From assembly GCA_017646185.1 (NCBI GenBank), contig JAGCNA010000078.1, forward strand, positions 1 through 6,807: 6,807 nucleotides of DNA, given 5' to 3'. The notes below the pieces were generated by a model. It was not told where the DNA came from and searched no databases. It saw nothing but the letters and a program-made list of their open reading frames with translations. This document shows, piece by piece, positions 6,146 to 6,807 of the stretch. The position numbers and the translations under genes are program-made. The stretch is from Clostridia bacterium (GTDB lineage Bacteria > Bacillota > Clostridia > Oscillospirales > CAG-382). The number at the start of each line of letters is the position of its first letter. Position 1 is the stretch's first letter.

Positions 6146-6807
6146 TAACAAAACGTATTATCCCCTGCCTTGACGTAAAAAACGGACGTGTGGTAAAGGG
6201 AGTTAATTTTGAAGGACTTTCCGACGTTTCAAGCCCGGTAGAGTTAGCGAAATATTACAGCGACAATATGGCGGATGAACTGGTGTTTTACGATATTACC
6301 GCTTCTGCCGAGGGAAGAAAGCTTTTTACAGATATACTTACCGAAGTTGCAAGCACCATCTTTATTCCCCTTACTGTGGGCGGCGGTATTAATACCACCG
6401 ATGATTTTGACCGTGTGCTTAAATGCGGTGCGGATAAAGTAAGCGTTAATTCCGGTGCAATAAAGGACCCGAGTCTGGTTGCCGCCGCCGCAAGAAAATA
6501 CGGTGACCAATGCGTGGTTTTATCTGTGGATATAAAACGTGTTGACGGTGTATTCCGTGTTTTTGCCAAGGGCGGCAGAGAAAACACGGGAATGGAAGCT
6601 ATAAGCTGGATCAAAAAATGTGTTTCAAACGGTGCAGGCGAGGTAGTGGTAAACTCTATTGATACCGACGGTGTTAAAAAAGGTTTTGACCTTGAAATGC
6701 TTGATGCGGTATGCAACGCTGTTTCGGTTCCCGTTATCGCATCCGGCGGTGCGGGTAAAAAGGAAGATTTTATTAAGCTTTTTAAGACACTTCCCGGAGT
6801 TGACGCA
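6142..6807 (+). CDS. hisF: Imidazole glycerol phosphate synthase, cyclase subunit (HisF), cut by window end
   Basis: HisF is the (beta-alpha)8 cyclase half of IGP synthase; it uses ammonia from HisH to turn PRFAR into imidazole glycerol phosphate and AICAR, the latter returning to purine synthesis. The first 222 residues are present and open to the window edge; about 30 C-terminal residues of the usual 250 or so are missing. The start MITKRIIPCLDVKNGRVVKG (1-20) holds catalytic D11, and SVDIKR (128-133) holds catalytic D130. TVGGGI (78-83) and IASGGAG (199-205) are the phosphate-binding loops. The four residues known as the ammonia-channel gate in Thermotoga HisF (R5, E46, K99, E167) occur at the same numbers. 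The segment GLSDVSSPVELA (25-36) differs slightly from the common RDAGDPVELA but is within family variation. It overlaps hisA by 4 bases. The next gene is probably hisI, hisE or a fusion of them, but it is not visible. Confidence 0.96.
   Translation, partial: MITKRIIPCLDVKNGRVVKGVNFEGLSDVSSPVELAKYYSDNMADELVFYDITASAEGRKLFTDILTEVASTIFIPLTVGGGINTTDDFDRVLKCGADKVSVNSGAIKDPSLVAAAARKYGDQCVVLSVDIKRVDGVFRVFAKGGRENTGMEAISWIKKCVSNGAGEVVVNSIDTDGVKKGFDLEMLDAVCNAVSVPVIASGGAGKKEDFIKLFKTLPGVDA

Noticed and set aside
6244..6716. Overlapping minus-strand open frames opposite hisF
   Set aside because: They lie wholly within hisF, whose protein is unmistakable, and show no motif of their own; likewise for the other short antisense frames opposite hisZ, hisC, hisH and hisA.

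Overview
The window is one uninterrupted block of plus-strand genes: a nearly complete histidine biosynthesis operon, entered through the 3' end of a small TrpR-like regulator gene (1-159) and leaving inside hisF. The order is yerC-like (partial), hisZ, hisG, hisD, hisC, hisB, hisH, hisA, hisF (partial). All seven complete genes are intact, and the signature or catalytic residues checked are present. I see no RNA gene, mobile element, CRISPR array or terminator, and no intergenic stretch longer than 2 bases.

The organism is most likely an anaerobic member of the Firmicutes, class Clostridia (Oscillospiraceae/Lachnospiraceae-like). This rests on the YerC/YecD-type TrpR relative directly before hisZ, the short-form HisG that needs HisZ, a monofunctional HisB, frequent ATA and AGA codons with moderate base composition, and the look of the HisC and HisF proteins. 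The genus cannot be told from this window. From hisG onward the gene order (G-D-C-B-H-A-F) is the one known from enteric bacteria, but the gene content (hisZ present, HisB without a phosphatase domain) is of the Firmicutes type.

Together the genes cover most of the pathway. HisG/HisZ condenses ATP with PRPP. HisA isomerises ProFAR to PRFAR. HisH/HisF uses glutamine ammonia to make imidazole glycerol phosphate (IGP) and AICAR. HisB dehydrates IGP, HisC transaminates imidazole acetol phosphate, and HisD performs the final two oxidations to histidine. Missing from the window are the PR-ATP pyrophosphohydrolase/PR-AMP cyclohydrolase (hisE, hisI or hisIE), which plausibly follow hisF, and histidinol-phosphate phosphatase, often unlinked in Firmicutes.

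The genes are telescoped: junctions overlap by 1, 17, 4, (gap of 2), 4, 1, 4 and 4 bases in order, pointing to one polycistronic mRNA with strong translational coupling. The promoter and any leader must lie upstream of base 1. The features beyond a textbook operon are the TrpR-like gene at the head as candidate local regulator, a TTG-started hisG nested in the end of hisZ, a perfect 11-bp hairpin just inside hisC at the only non-overlapping junction, and a 22-base in-frame direct repeat inside hisZ. I found no convincing previously undescribed system.
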